A stretch of DNA of 64,000 nt, taken from Beaufortia kweichowensis (lineage: Eukaryota; Chordata; Actinopteri; Cypriniformes; Gastromyzontidae). The notes below the pieces were generated by a model. The model saw only the letters and a program-made list of their open reading frames with translations. It made no database searches and was not told where the DNA came from. Positions 35,112-48,300 of the stretch are shown piece after piece. Position numbers and translations under genes: made by a program. Each line of letters begins with the position of its first letter. The first letter of the stretch is position 1. Location of the stretch: positions 7,926,716 through 7,990,715 of the forward strand of contig CM032808.1 in assembly GCA_019155185.1 (NCBI GenBank). The letters are read 5' to 3'.

Positions 35112-37200
35112 TCAAGGTGTCATCTGGTTGGCTTCTTCAGGTGTAACGTCTTGTGATACAAGCTCTGAGAACAGCGCAGGCAGCCAGTATTGTGGCTCTC
35201 CCGCGGCTTGGGAATCAAGCCATGCTAGTCCTTCTTTCAGCAGGTGATCCTGAAAAATAGCACAAAGACAAGATAAGATATATAAAGATATATAAATCCG
35301 TTAAAGTAAATACTTTCTAAAGTAATTTCCTGGATACTTACAAGCACATGACAGGCCCTCTCTCTTTCCCACTTCAGACTTTCTCTGATCTCACTCACGG
35401 TCACATATCCCTTTTTCTGTGAGACATATGATAATTCAATTTAGAATAATTTAATTGTAAAGGTATTAGATATTTTTGTCTTTAATAATGATTACCTCCG
35501 CTAGCTGAAAGACAACAGTGTGATCCATACTGAGCTCGGCTGGTACAGACTGGACTAAATAAGAGCCTCCAACAGGAATCATCCCAAAGCCGTTTCCCAT
35601 GGCCTTGAGCTTTTTGATGGCCCGCATTAAGTCATCTCTGAATGATGATAAATATGGGTGGTATTGAAAAAATAGTCCAGAACAGCTAGAGAGAATATTG
35701 AAGAATAGAAATCAGAGATACTCACTGGCTCACATCTTGTGCAAACTTCCCTCTTCCTTTCAAGACGCGTTGATGAAGTTCATCCAGTGTGATGAGTCCT
35801 GCAAAATAAGGTAAATCAATGAAAAGGCATTTTTGGGTAAATATTTAAATGTATACATTATTTTCTGAAATGAGATGTCATAAAGAGATGTCTTTTTAGA
35901 GATGTCATATCAAAATAAGTGAAATGAGATTTGCTTTGCTACAGACGCATAACATCATTGTTATGAATAAGATATGAATGTCATTCTGGGACTATATAAA
36001 TAACATGATAATGTCTGATAATAATATGATAATTTATTGATAATATGTGAAACAAAATTACCACTTTAACAGTTTTAACTTACCTCCATTTCTGTGTTTC
36101 AGAGCTAAACAGACCTCAATGATCTGCACGCCAAGCTCATAGTAGAAATCTCCCACTCCAAGCATCTCAGACCAAAACCCTTTTCCAGCTGCACACATCC
36201 AAATTAATCAGAAGTGAGTACTAAATTTACATGGTGTCATACTTTCTGGTTAGTATGTTTTATTTGTAATTATTGTTTGGTCAAAAAAGTCATGTTCAAT
36301 GAAACATTAACTCTGACATACCAGTGAAGGAAAATATGTGAAATACGTACATGCAAGTGGATCGACCCCAATGGTGGCACACATCTCTTGGAACTGCACC
36401 CTGAACTGAGAGTTTTTACGGATTTCTTGTTTGTGTTTGCTGGCAAACTCCTCTAAATGGGTCTTAAAGGTTTCCAGCTGTTTTGACATCTGCACAGACA
36501 ACAAACAACATTATAATTTTATAATAAATTATTTAAAAAAATCAATTTACAGTACCAGTCATAAGTTTGGAAACATTTACCGTTGTTAATTTTTTCCCAC
36601 ATTTTAAAATGGTAGTAAACTCAAAACCATAAAAAACACAATTGTAACAAAAGTAAAACTTCAAAAGTAGTTCCTCTTTGTCTAGAATTTGTAAAACCAT
36701 ACCTTTGGCATGTTATCATCCAGTTTCTTGAGGTCTCAATCTAGGAAGCTTGTCTAAAATGTCTATCTAACATTTCTATCATAACATTTTAGTTTTCTAA
36801 TCAAAGAAATTAATATGTTGGCACAATTATATTTTTATCAACAAAAGTCATTTCAAACATTGAAATATACATTTGAACGATCACGAGAAACATTTTTTTA
36901 ATTGTGTCTAAACTTTTGACTGGTAACTGTGTATCTAAACAAATGGACAACATCTGGTTTATACGCACTTGTGCAATCTGATCCTCTGCAAGAACAGTAC
37001 CTCTCTCTTTGTATTTAGCCTGTGACAATAAACAAATTAGTTTATAACACAATACCGTATTGGATGTCACTTGTTGTGCTACAATACAATCATAACACAA
37101 AATGATTTGTCTAATGAGTAGATCTCACTGGACGTGTTCATACCTCTGCGAGTTTCTTTTTGGCGATCGCGCCAGCTCCGACTCCGACTCTTCGGTGCAT
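35112..37200 (-). CDS. snf8: ESCRT-II subunit SNF8 (VPS22/EAP30)
   Basis: Eight coding exons on the minus strand: 37200-37144, 37019-36969, 36489-36351, 36188-36084, 35798-35726, 35637-35496, 35416-35342 and 35249-35112. They join in frame to 259 residues, against 258 in human. It opens MHRRVGVGAGAIAKKKLAEA, the conserved N-terminal helix. TIGVDPLASGKGFWSEMLGVG and GDFYYELGVQIIEVCLALKH form the EAP30 core. Two winged-helix domains follow, ending in WLPALFSELVSQ. SNF8 with VPS25 and VPS36 forms ESCRT-II, which sorts ubiquitinated cargo into multivesicular bodies. It is highly conserved and appears intact. Its position tail-to-tail with calcoco2 and next to gip matches the human 17q21.32 order. 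Confidence 0.96.
36548..36932. mobile_element. Tc1-like MITE with inverted ends
   Basis: The left end CAGTACCAGTCATAAGTTTG and right end TAAACTTTTGACTGGTAACT are inverted copies, flanked by TA. It is 385 bp with no coding potential, in the snf8 intron between 36969 and 36489. It is related to 29087-29450. Confidence 0.75.
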
Positions 37201-37771
37201 GATGTATAAAGCGCTTTTAACAATGTCTAAAACCACTGTGTTTCCTGATTAATTGTATTGTTTATCTTTTCTGACAGCTGTAGTAACTAACTTCTTACCT
37301 AGTCACCTGAATGGATTACGATCTACATAGTCCAGAAACAACGATTAGGTACCTACAATTAAACATAACGTATATGCATGTTTAATTTAAAATATCTTTT
37401 AACTACAGAGTTTCTAACAGTCCAGAAACAAAACAATCACAAAAGTATGTGGACATCCTACGGGTTTCTTCTTCAAACCAGTAAGAACGCGTCGCTAATG
37501 GGTTGAATACCGCCACCTATCGGACTGGAGACCAAACGACGCCTCAAAGGTTACAACACATGATTTTTTTATACATTAACAATTATTTTAATTTACTATA
37601 GTCCACTAAATTAAATAAATACAGATTTTTTTAATGTGGGAAAGTTTTAAAAGTCAGGAGGGACATAATGTAGCAATTTTCTTCATTATTTTATTCACAT
37701 ATGTAACATGAAATACTATAGGCCGTTTAGAACTGCTCTTTTAGACTATGAAGGGTGAGAGCATGTTAGAA

Positions 37772-38189
37772 CCCAGCTAACAAAAAGGTCGTCCCCTGAA
37801 TGGTCACTGCAAACGTCTGAAGAGAATGCCTGCAAAGCACCTGAAACCATCCGATCTCACACACCGGCACGCACACAATTACAGCCCTAACAGAGAAACA
37901 CTTGTGTTTAAGTGTTTAATAATAATAATAACATAAATATTTTGTACCCAACGATTTTTTGTATGTGTGTTTTTTTAATAATGTTATACTGCTTGCTTTC
38001 ACCATCAGTGAAATCAAAGGGGCGTTAAAAGGACCTTTAGCAAACGTCCCCTAATGGTCCCCGAATGTTTTCTGGAAGTCCAAAAAATGTCCCCTGGGGC
38101 ATCCTGCGAATGTCTCCGAGCTGCACCTCCTCTTGAAGTTCGCTGTAACCCTTCAAGGGACGTTCTGGGGAACTTTTTTGTTAGCTGGG
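37772..38189. mobile_element. MITE with perfect CCCAGCTAACAAAAA inverted repeats
   Basis: The element begins CCCAGCTAACAAAAA and ends TTTTTGTTAGCTGGG, a perfect 15-bp terminal inverted repeat. The interior is rich in repeated 'GTCCCC' and 'AACGT/AATGT' phrases. 418 bp, non-coding, in the spacer upstream of snf8. The rest of 37201-38936 shows only the gip 3' UTR (poly(A) signal on minus at 38817-38812). Confidence 0.8.
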
Positions 38190-38936
38190 AACATGCATAA
38201 GCGAATGGATTGCAGGTGTTGTTATGGAAAGGTCAGATGAGAGACCTTCTCAAACTCTGGCCCAAATGAAATTTTAGCATAAATGTCCTTAGAAGGTCTT
38301 CTAGTGAGCATTACAAAGCAGATCAAATGCGGATTTAATGCGGATCTAAGAGGATGTTTGCAACATCCGGGGAACATCCTGTTTTCTGGGAATAGGTTGG
38401 GAGGGTTGTGGTTAGAGTCTTGTGAGATCTACTGTTTGGTTGCATAAATAATTAAAATTTTATGTGCACCAATTTAGGATGTGTATCAAAAGAAGGTGGA
38501 TCCTGGGATGTCACTGACTATCTCTACTGCTTAAGTAATGCTGTAGTTGAATACTTTTTTTACAGTGGTTAATGTAAATTACCCTTTTTGTTTTCATCCC
38601 TTTCCATAGCAAAGTAAAGTATGTGCCTTTCCTAACTCGTTTCTTGTTTTTGTTATAGAGACCATTCGATCTAAATGAAAGACAACTAATAATGATTGTG
38701 TGTTTCCTAATAACCTAATATGAACTCTTAGATGTATCTATTACTTGTGCTGGGCATGTCCATGAGAAATACAAATAGGCAAAAACACACATTTTTGATT
38801 TTGAATAACAATTTATTTTAATGATTTTTTTTTTCCATTTAGAGACATACATGAGATACATGATCATTGAATGCAGTAAACTTTATCTCCTTGAAATCAA
38901 AGCTTGGTTTAGGCTGTCCACCAGGGCATGCTCTGC

Positions 38937-39542
38937 TTAGATTCGTTGATTTCTGTAGGTCAAGGATGAATAACTATAAAATGTAACTTACATGATGATT
39001 GTAAAACATAACACAAACGGAATTTGAAAAAGGCAACTTACTTGAACCCATCTCCTTTACTGTGAACCCACACCATGAACTCCTTTTTCAGCAGATCATT
39101 GAAGATGCGGTACTCTGGATCATTAGCCATTATAGCTGGTCTGTAGAAATGAGCACATCATTAACATTCTGTAGCTTTACAATCTGCTCCCTTCTCATAT
39201 CTTCACACTTACTCGCTCTTCTTCTCTCTCTGGTTTAGCAGAAAGTTGACAAAGTTCTTCTGAACCATGGAGTCCATAATTTTACTGATGTCACTTGCAA
39301 TGGTTGATTCAGCATAACGACGGCTCAACGTTTGGATGTCACTTGTTGTGCTATTAATGACATTATAAAACAGAACAAAAAAACTCTTTCTCATCTTTAG
39401 AAAAAACAATTTATAAAGACTTGATTTATGGTAAAATGATTTATTGTAAATGACTTTCTTACCCACTATCAACAGGTCCTGCACCTGCTGAAAATGCACT
39501 GCCCAGGCATATAAAAACCACCACCAATACTGCAGCGTTCAT
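38937..39542 (-). CDS. gip: Gastric inhibitory polypeptide (GIP) preprohormone
   Basis: Four coding exons on the minus strand: 39542-39463, 39350-39213, 39140-39042 and 38952-38937. They join in frame to 110 residues. Residues 1-~19 are a signal peptide (MNAAVLVVVFICLGSAFSA). A dibasic SRR at 36-38 precedes the hormone starting Tyr39 (YAESTIASDISKIMDSMVQK, then NFVNFLLNQREKK). The YAE start and class-B peptide pattern identify GIP rather than glucagon or GLP. GIP acts on the GIP receptor to promote insulin release. The precursor ends soon after with a short peptide (..HSKGDGFKNQRI) and lacks the long C-terminal propeptide of mammals. A TATA box (39738-39731) and a candidate 5' UTR exon (to 39631) lie upstream. 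Position next to snf8 agrees with human synteny. Confidence 0.93.
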
Positions 39543-39730
39543 TTTTCCTCTTCTATTTGTTTTCATACAACAAATTAAATGAGTTTTTTTGTATCATGCA
39601 GAGAACAGATAAAAAATAAAATATCTTTACCTTTATCTCTATCTTTTCTGTCCTTGTCCTGTGATGTTTCTGGTATCTGTGTTGGTTTACACTTGTGCAA
39701 CAGCTCTACATCCACTGCTAACATATCTGT

Positions 39731-39738
39731 CTTTTATA
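39731..39738 (-). promoter_or_regulatory. TATA box of gip
   Basis: On the minus strand TATAAAAG lies about 100 bases before a donor (GATAAAG|gtaaag, exon end 39631). This implies a start near 39705 and a short non-coding first exon joining an acceptor (AAATAG) just before the ATG at 39542. Confidence 0.5.
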
Positions 39739-40806
39739 CAATGTGGGGAACATTACCACCAGAAACAACTACTTACTTCAACATCATTAAAACGGTTAAA
39801 AGGGTGATTAATTGAGGAGAGAAATACTGATAAACCTGTTTCATGTAAATCATAATCATACTTTAAAATGTTTACAGTCTTTCAGGAAAAATAACATATT
39901 CTTGGAACTCTAATATAAATACATACCCATTAAACCGTTTTTTAAAGGCAAATATTAATAAATGTAAGGTAAATGAGTGAGTGTGATGTAAGAAAATGTA
40001 CACTCAAGATGTGTCAGCATAGGAAAAGTAAACACATTATATAGTCAAAAAGGTTCTTATGCTTCTGTAGTCATACTATAAAGGTGATTAATATAACTGA
40101 TAGGGTTGAAAGGCTGTAAATGCATTAATGGATGATTCATTAATGTGATTGATGACTTGGTCAACAAATAACGTGCCATAGTTCTAATCTAAGTTTATAT
40201 ATCAGATTTTCTTACAAAATAAATTATAAAATTCACAAATTATTTACTGAAAGACAACATTGTACCTTGACACATTCTGTATTATAATAGTGATTTTGAC
40301 ACATTTTCCACTAAATTGCTAAAAATGTTTGGTTTTATTTTTTTTATTAAGCTTAGAATGAGGAATTATTGTAGCAACAAACTTAATAAATTCGTTATTA
40401 TTAAATTCGTTATTATTTTGTGTATGTTTTCATCATCCTCCACTGTAACATCACCAGATGTAGATAAAAACTGTTAAAATATATTAATTAAAAATAAAGA
40501 CCTTTTGCAACAGCTTTGTAAAAACTGGCGCTTTCACAAATTAAATGTTTTCTGAAAATTCTGTGGTTGTTCTAGGCAACTTTTATTTTGAAATAATAAA
40601 CTTCCGGTGTCGATAACTACAAAAAAGAGAGTACATTTTATCATTTAATACAGAGAGATACAGATATAGTGGTTTCAAAAACAGATAAAGTATATCGCAA
40701 ATGCATGGTTGTAAAGTATGCATTTATTAAATACCGGTGTCAGCAGGAAAACGCCTACGTCAGTGTTAGTTAATAATAAACGGAGATAATCGGATATAGT
40801 TATTTC
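39739..40806. other. Head-to-head spacer between gip and mxra7
   Basis: AT-rich DNA without open frames. Near mxra7 it has an ETS-type ACTTCCGGTG site at 40601-40610 and an AACGCCTACGTCAG stretch at 40749-40762, a likely mxra7 promoter. Nothing else recognised. Confidence 0.4.
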
Positions 40807-43800
40807 ATGGACACAATGGACGCTTTCTCGGACTTAATTTGTCCGGCTGTGTTATTTACGCTGCTTGCCATAATTATAGCCGCAGTTATCACTGTAAAAA
40901 ACAGATCTGCGACATTAAAATGCACTCGTCAGAACAATACTGCTGAAAACGAAGACACTGAAGAATCATCTCACAATAGTGATAACAGATACTGTAGAAC
41001 AACGCATCATCCAGAGACTGAGCATCAGTCTAATGCAAATACATTCAAAAATGAAACTATACAACCGGTAAGGATTAACTGTTCTGTTATGTACTCCATA
41101 GACTGGACATTTTATTTTTTGTTTACATCAAGCATGCATAACAGTAATAACAAAGCTAAAGAGTCAGTTATTTAGTTATTTAACACTCTTTGCCCTAGTC
41201 ACACCATATGATGCTGGTGTAAATTTCTAATACACCTAAACTTTAAGTAATGTCATAACTTGGTTCTCTTAATGTATGTCTTTTATTATAGGATTTAAGG
41301 CCAGATCATGAGGAAGAAGACTGCAGGTCAGATCATACACTTCACAGCAGCAGCAGCAGGGAGGATTCATCAGAGTATGGGATGAGAAATGCTCTGAAGG
41401 ATTACGCTTTGTCACCTGGTATTATAATAATAACCCTTTATTTGTTTTACTCCAGGCTGTTGTTACAAGTAACTGAAAGGACATTTTGGGTTACTGTTTC
41501 ATACGTGTTATATAGCAGATTACGTACACTTAGATTCATTACATTCATTATTTCGAAAGTGTGTTTTAACTACAAAATGCAGATTAAGTGAAATTTTGAG
41601 CTATTTTTGTATTTAAATATTGAAATGTACATAGTGATATTTAAAAAATGATATATAATAGTTGCTGTAGAACTGACATAAGAAGTTTCTTCCCTATTTT
41701 ATGTTTTTCCAGTGTTGCACATTTGATTTACTGCACATTTATTTGATAATGACTTCCCCAGTTGTTAATTTTCCCAGTGCTGTCTTGTTAGTAGTAATTT
41801 ACTGCCAATGTACACAGTGTTGCTCTGGATATGTTATCTTTACATCTTTACGGCCTTGCATCATAGCAGAGAGTTTCCTAAAGTCATAGCAGACATACTG
41901 TATGCAGTTTTACGTTGTTTAATACGTTTTAGTATAACATAATGCATAGAGCAAAATTAACAAAATGATGGAAACACAAAACAAATTTGTAGCTGCAGAA
42001 AGTACAGCAGTTACAAAGGAAGCCTCATGTTGATAAATCATATTAAATGATACTGAATACAAAATGCCAGCTATTATCAAGAGATATGTCAATCATTTAT
42101 ATATGTATGATTCTAATGCAACATTATTAGAAAGTCATTTTCCAGATTGCAGGTAAAACGTAATTAAAATTTAGATTACAATAAATGTATCAGGCCTATA
42201 TTGGGATATACTAGTCTTAAGTCAATAATCATAACATCTTTAACAATCTGCAGTATGCCTTTATTCTTTTCACAATACATAGTGATACGGCCAGAAGCAA
42301 AAGGCACCATGGAACTTATAAACAGCTTTTTATGTCTTGCAGGATAGCACATTTACAAACATTTTACTTAAACAATTGTTAAAACCCTTTCTTTGTAAAA
42401 GATGCTGATGAAAAGCCATTGAGGTACATGGCTGGCATGCTGAGGACCAGCCAGCTTGAAAAGATGATGACCAAAGAAGAACTGGAGGAAGAAAAGAGGT
42501 GACAGATTTCTCCTCACTGAAATGTCTTTTTTTTTCTAGAGGCAAATATAATATATTTTTACTTTAGGTCATCTTGACCTGTTGTTGAATCTCTAAGTAA
42601 TTACGAAAGAATAATGTCTTAATTTATTCCTTGTTTATATATGTATTTAATCTGACATAGTTCTTACAGAATGTGTAATACTTAATTAAACATGATAAAC
42701 ACTTCTAAAACTTTAACTCAACCAAACACAATTTCTTATTTGATCTGTTTACTTGGTAATGCTTGTAGTCAGATTAACACACTAACAAGTCCGATGAGTG
42801 GTAGTGTCTCTGTTTTTAGTTTAGTTCTTGTCTTAATCACTTAATTATTTTTCAGTAGATAGTAAGATATTGTTTTAGTTCAAAAGAAAATGTAGTTTAT
42901 TGCAAGACAGTATTTGGCAATTTTTTCGGCTTTCCACGTGTTGTGTTAAAAACTTTCACTTTTACCTCTATGCAAAACATTTGTTTTATTATGTGGATCT
43001 TTTGGTTTCTTAAATTAAGATTTTTTTCATACACAATACCATGCACTGCTTGCTAATTAGGGTAAATAATTTTACACGCTTAGTTTTACTTGTAATACAT
43101 TGTAATAGTTTCTGGTTTGCATTTAACAATGGTAAGGAATATTTGATAATGCTAGGTAAAACTAGTAACTGTAGTAAGTTAGTAAACAATATAGTATACA
43201 ATATAGCAAGTTGGTAAACAATTTTTAGTCATACTGATTATTAAACCAAGACTAAACATTAGTTCAAGTCTGTCATCACAGGAAGCAAATATTTAACAAG
43301 GCGTGTTTAAAATTGTTTAATAGAATGTCACTATACATTGTTCCTGTAAACCCGGATAGGCATACCTGTCATGCCTGTTTTTTTTAAATTAACGTTAGTA
43401 TGGTATAGGGAGACAGCAAGTGATAGAGGAGGAGAGAGGGCAGAAGGATTATGAAAGGACCTAGAGCGGGACTTAAACTTGGGTCACCCAGAGCGCAGTT
43501 GCACTAACAAAATCAACAAATTCCAAAATCAATATTTATTATTATTATTTTATTTATAATAACAATAAATATTATTACCAGAATAGCATATTACCGGAAT
43601 AGGATAGTGATAAAATGCCATCCAAATATCCAAGTAAATTTAATGTATTGTCATATATTAAGTAATTCTGTTATTTGTATTTTTTGTTGAAAATACTCTT
43701 TTTTTTTTACAGGGTTCAGCGAGATCAGCTAGCTGCCATCTTTCAGCTGCTCAGAGACAAACAAGAGACATTTGGTGATGTGTCAGAGAGTGATTTACAA

Positions 43801-43827
43801 GATCAGCTTAAACTCTACTCTATTTAA
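40807..43827 (+). CDS. mxra7: Matrix-remodelling-associated protein 7
   Basis: Four coding exons (40807-41067, 41292-41418, 42402-42498, 43713-43827) join in frame to 199 residues. There is one N-terminal membrane segment (~residues 10-31, LICPAVLFTLLAIIIAAVIT). A polar Glu/Asp/Ser-rich middle follows. The conserved C-terminus is YMAGMLRTSQLEKMMTKEEL, EEE, then VQRDQLAAIFQLLRDKQETF and DQLKLY. That tail is the hallmark of MXRA7, a small single-pass protein of unclear molecular function linked to matrix and wound responses. A second Met three codons in is an alternative start. Its position beside st6galnac1 matches human 17q25.1. Confidence 0.88.
43383..43510. repeat. SINE-like fragment in mxra7 intron 3
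   Basis: The phrase ending 'CTTGGGTCACCCAGAGCGCA' plus GTTGCAC resembles a tRNA-derived SINE head or the 'gggacttaaac' tails common in fish. Class uncertain. Confidence 0.3.
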
Positions 43828-43839
43828 GTTTTGTAAAGA

Positions 43840-44640
43840 GCCACCCATCGGCCCAACGACTTAATCCAATGGCGTTGGCGAAGGTATCAGCGCGTTCAGT
43901 CTTCTCTTAGTGCAGTTAATAGAATTGACTCCGTTCATAAATAAAATCTGACTCCAATTTTAATATTCCAAATTTAGTGTATGATTCTAATTACCTGTTG
44001 ATCATAATTTAGACTTAGATCATTTATAAATTCCCATACTCTTAATTATTCGTTCATTAAGGACCCGATGTCGCACAGAGCCTCACTTCGGCCGGGATAA
44101 GTGGGTGTCACGATCACAGAATTGTCAGTCTGGTCTTAGTCAGAGGTTGCAGTGTTAATTAATATCATTGAGTCTGACCACCCCATGCTTGCTCAGAACA
44201 AAATAATAGTTGCTTTAGCCACGTTCATACAACTTGCTAAGGCAGAGGAATTTTAAATGAGTCAGTAATAACAATTTATTATTCCAGGCAGGTAAAACAT
44301 TAATTAAACAATAGAATAAACTATACAAATTTAGTTTCAATGTATAGAAATGATCAACAGAATATAAAAGTTAAGAATACAAAGTCATACCTGGCAATAG
44401 AGACACACACCTATGGAAGTTCTGGTTACAGAATGCACCTTTTATACACAGATGAGACAAAGAGTCATAAAATGTTAAACTAGAATTGGTTGGTCAGGTT
44501 CTCGTGACCTAAAGGGACACCCAACTGAGATTAAACTAAACATTAAACTATAAAAACAGAGCCCTTGGGAAAACACACCCAGATCAGGAGTGTGTACTTT
44601 CTCCCAAGTTCTTAACCTTCTTGTTCATTCTGTTCTATAG
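43840..44640 (-). mobile_element. Probable solo LTR, antisense, directly after mxra7
   Basis: Read on the minus strand, the block has promoter-like layout: GTGTATAAAAGGTGC (near 44440), then AATAATAAA about 170 bases later (near 44272). This is followed by a CpG-containing stretch with 'CACTTATCCCGGCCGAAG' and 'GCGACATCGGG'. Its base composition differs from the AT-rich surroundings. Ends are approximate, and no internal retroviral genes are present. This is inferred from layout, not from a database match. Confidence 0.4.
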
Positions 44641-45341
44641 TTATATAAATTAGACCTGTTTACCCATTGCACCAAGACTTTAAAATGATACCAAACATGA
44701 AGTTGAAACCTTATTGACATCTCAACATATACACATACATGCTTGGTAACTTTCCAGTCTTCAGAATCTGTGTCTGTATACTGTATCAGCACCACCTGGG
44801 AAAATGCAGGAGACTTATCTCCCGAGAACCAACACCAAAAGGCTTTTATTATTTTATAGCACATCTCCACTTGACCTGCTGCCTTGCAGTTTTTTTAGAT
44901 TTTTTTTTCGTCTGTCTTTCTATGCACTCTACTATTATACTGCACTGTACTATACAATATACTTGTATAGTATCACCAATTAAGAATTTAAAACGTATCT
45001 AAACTAACTACAATTAAGTGAGTAATTGCTTTGGTCTGAGAAAGTTCAGTATTAGCGTTTTTTCACCAATTCATTTATTGTGAATAAAAAAACATAACTA
45101 CTTTATTTATTGTGACGTTAAATCCTTGTCTGTTTTATTTGTTCAAATAATGCTCAAATAACACATTCTTGCCTGCAGAAGCAGGTAGAGTAGTCATGTA
45201 GTTAATTAATGGGTGGACTCCAAAATAAACACACGAAATGATGATGTAACAAATTTGAAAAGGCAGATGACAACTAGACTATGTGTTGTTAAGCAATGAG
45301 GTATTTCTGTGCACATGGCATGATAAGGTCAGTCATAAAAT

Positions 45342-48300
45342 ATGAAGAGAACTTGCCGTTATCTCCTTGTGACTTTGTGCGTTATGCTGTATGTCATTCT
45401 GTGGATAAATATCTCTGAACATGGACAGGGGTAAGTTTAAAAAAGTGCAATATTACTAAAAATTAGCATTAAGACTTGTAAAAAAATCTAGTGAACGTTG
45501 AAGAACGTAGTGAAAAGAGATCCTTAAGTCCAGTATTGTCCTATGGTACATTTTGATTGTATTCTGAAAACTTGCTCATATTAGTGTTGTTTGTTTGTTT
45601 TTATTGTTTCCTTACAATTTCCATATATTTGTTATTCTCAATGAATCAAAAGACAACTGGTAGATTTAAAAGCTACAAGTCTTTATAAAGCTGAAAGCTC
45701 ATCTGCTGAACGTGAAGACAACATAACGCCTATTCCAATTCTTTATAAGAAGAATTTCACAAAAATACCTTTTTGGGATTTTGAAGATGTTTATTTGCAA
45801 GACCATGAAGCAAGAAAACCAGTAAGTTCTTTTCAAGTTCTATTCTGATATCAACATACCATTTCCATGTTTTAAAACATCACTGTTTAATAGATCTGTT
45901 CAAAGTCCCTCCGAGACACTGAGGATCTGAAGTTCAAGGAAGCTTTCCTTCCCAACATTAAACTGTGGCTGTATAGAGGTCAACTCAGTATAACAGAATG
46001 GAACAGATTGGCACATTTCAACAATCCTTTCGGTTTCATGGAGTACAAGTATGATGGTAAAGACATGAGGCAAATTTCCTGATTGTTTTACTTGTTAACT
46101 GTCACCGTTTCACAGGTGGAACACTTACTGTTTTACTATTCACTTTAGTATTTCATATAGTTGAATTCACACAATATATTAATGGAAAGGTTTAAGCATC
46201 AAGAATTAATATTTGACAAATTGTTAACAATAAACATAAACAAAAAGTCAATGTTATTTTTGTAATTATTTTACATTTGTAAAAAATATATTAAATTTAA
46301 AAAAAGTAAATATCACTTTGTCAAAATAATAGCATGCAGAGATGAAGCTTGGCTCTGGTACTGTGAGTTTAGATTTATTTAATGCATTTTTGAAATGTAT
46401 ACAATATTTGAGATTGCATAAAATTATGAAATATACTAACTCTCTCAGTCTGCTTTTTCATGAATTTAATTTTTGCTTCTTATTGAAGAGATAAAAGCAT
46501 CAGTTGATTTGATACCAAAGCCAGAATCTTCAATATTACTGCCTGTGCCTGAAAATGCAAATGATGGTTGTATCCGCTGTGCTGTTGTTGGCTCGGGTGG
46601 CATTCTCAATAACTCAAAGATGGGAAAAGAGATCGACTCCCATGATTATGTGTTTCGGTAAGCGCAAACATTTGTGGCTGTGATTATTTAAGATCCTTGA
46701 TTTCTTACATATACAATTATTAATTTAACAGATGCTTTTATCCAAAATGACTTACAAATGAGAAAACATTTAACATTTTGTCACTGAGCCACAAATAAAT
46801 GTACAACAATAAGAATGAATTTTGTTTGAAAAAAATTAATTTTACAGTTGTTATTGTAATTTTATGACTAAAACAGTTATGTTAATGTTATATTTATAAT
46901 GCAGTTTTCATCCTGATATTTTTTACTCCTACTGTACATAGGGTAAATGGGGCTCTTACCAAAGGTTTTGAGGAAGATGTTGGAAATAAAACATCAGTTT
47001 ATGTGCACACAGCTTTTTCTTTGCATGTTTCCCTGTATAAACTAAAAAAGTTTAACTTCCAGAGTATTCTACACAATGAGGTCAGTATTTTTTAATGTGT
47101 GATTTGTTCTTTATTGCAGTTTGTAAGCTTTAGTCTTATAGATGTAAACTGTTACTGTAAAGTAACCGAAACCTTTTAATTTCATAAAAAGTTCTTCTCA
47201 TTCTTCTTGTGTAAGCTATTTTTAAAATATATTCTAAATAAAAAAACATAATATTTTATACATTGTGCCTGGTGAAATATTTTTTTAAATGACTGAAATG
47301 TTTGAACAGGATAAGTGGCTTTGTATAACAAACTCACTGTTGATAATATAGGGCATCAAATATGTAATGATCCCTGAGGGCTTGAGAGACTTCCAGTGGC
47401 TCCAAGGACTACTACAAGGAAAAGAAGCTACAGGAACCTTTAAGGGTGTAAGGTAAAGTGTAATCACCAAAAATTAGCACCAAAACAGGCAATAACGGAT
47501 AAACTAAAACCTTCAACTTGCATAGCGGTAGAAGAACACCATTCCTTTCTTCAGGCATTCATTCATTTATAAATGAGTATAACAATAAAATACTTTTTTC
47601 TAATAATCTTTTTAATCATAAGTACATTTCAATAAAGAATATGTATCCTCAGAACCTCAGAAACGCACGACACCACCATAACAAAATCATGATATATTGT
47701 GCTTAATCAACACACTTAAAAATATATGTTTTATGTCAGTCAGTCTTATGAATTTTGCAGTGTAAACGCAAAATACACAGCATTATATATTTATATAAAA
47801 CAGGTGTATATATTACAAATAAGTCTTACACAGTGATTTAATTAAGAATTCTTTTTAAATTATATGTGCTGATGTTACTAAAACCCCACTTAAGATTTAA
47901 TGCGTAATTCACTTTTTAAACGTTTGTTTTGTTGTTCGTAAATATTAGATTTTAGTACTTAAATCTATGTATTTGGTGTTTTTAAACACATTTTAGGCCA
48001 CTGGAACACTTCAATGGACATTTCAATGAGAGCCGATTCTATGTTCTTCACCCAGATTTTCTTCGTTATATTCGCAACAGGTAACCTCAAGCAATGTATC
48101 TTAACACAACAGATGAAGATAGTTGAAACCTTGTTTACCTTTTATCAGCATGTGTGGGTGATCGCTGTCTCACAGTTACTTTTTATCTTTCCAATATAAA
48201 GATTTATGCTATCCAAACAAACTGAGGGCAAACATTGGTCAATGTACAGACCAACCAATGGAGCATTTGCTTTGTTTCTGGCTCTGCATACGTGTGATAT

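Noticed and set aside
40807..43827. Possibility that the small membrane gene is novel
   Set aside because: Its C-terminal block (KMMTKEELEEE...QLAAIF..L.D..ETFG) is the MXRA7 signature and synteny agrees.
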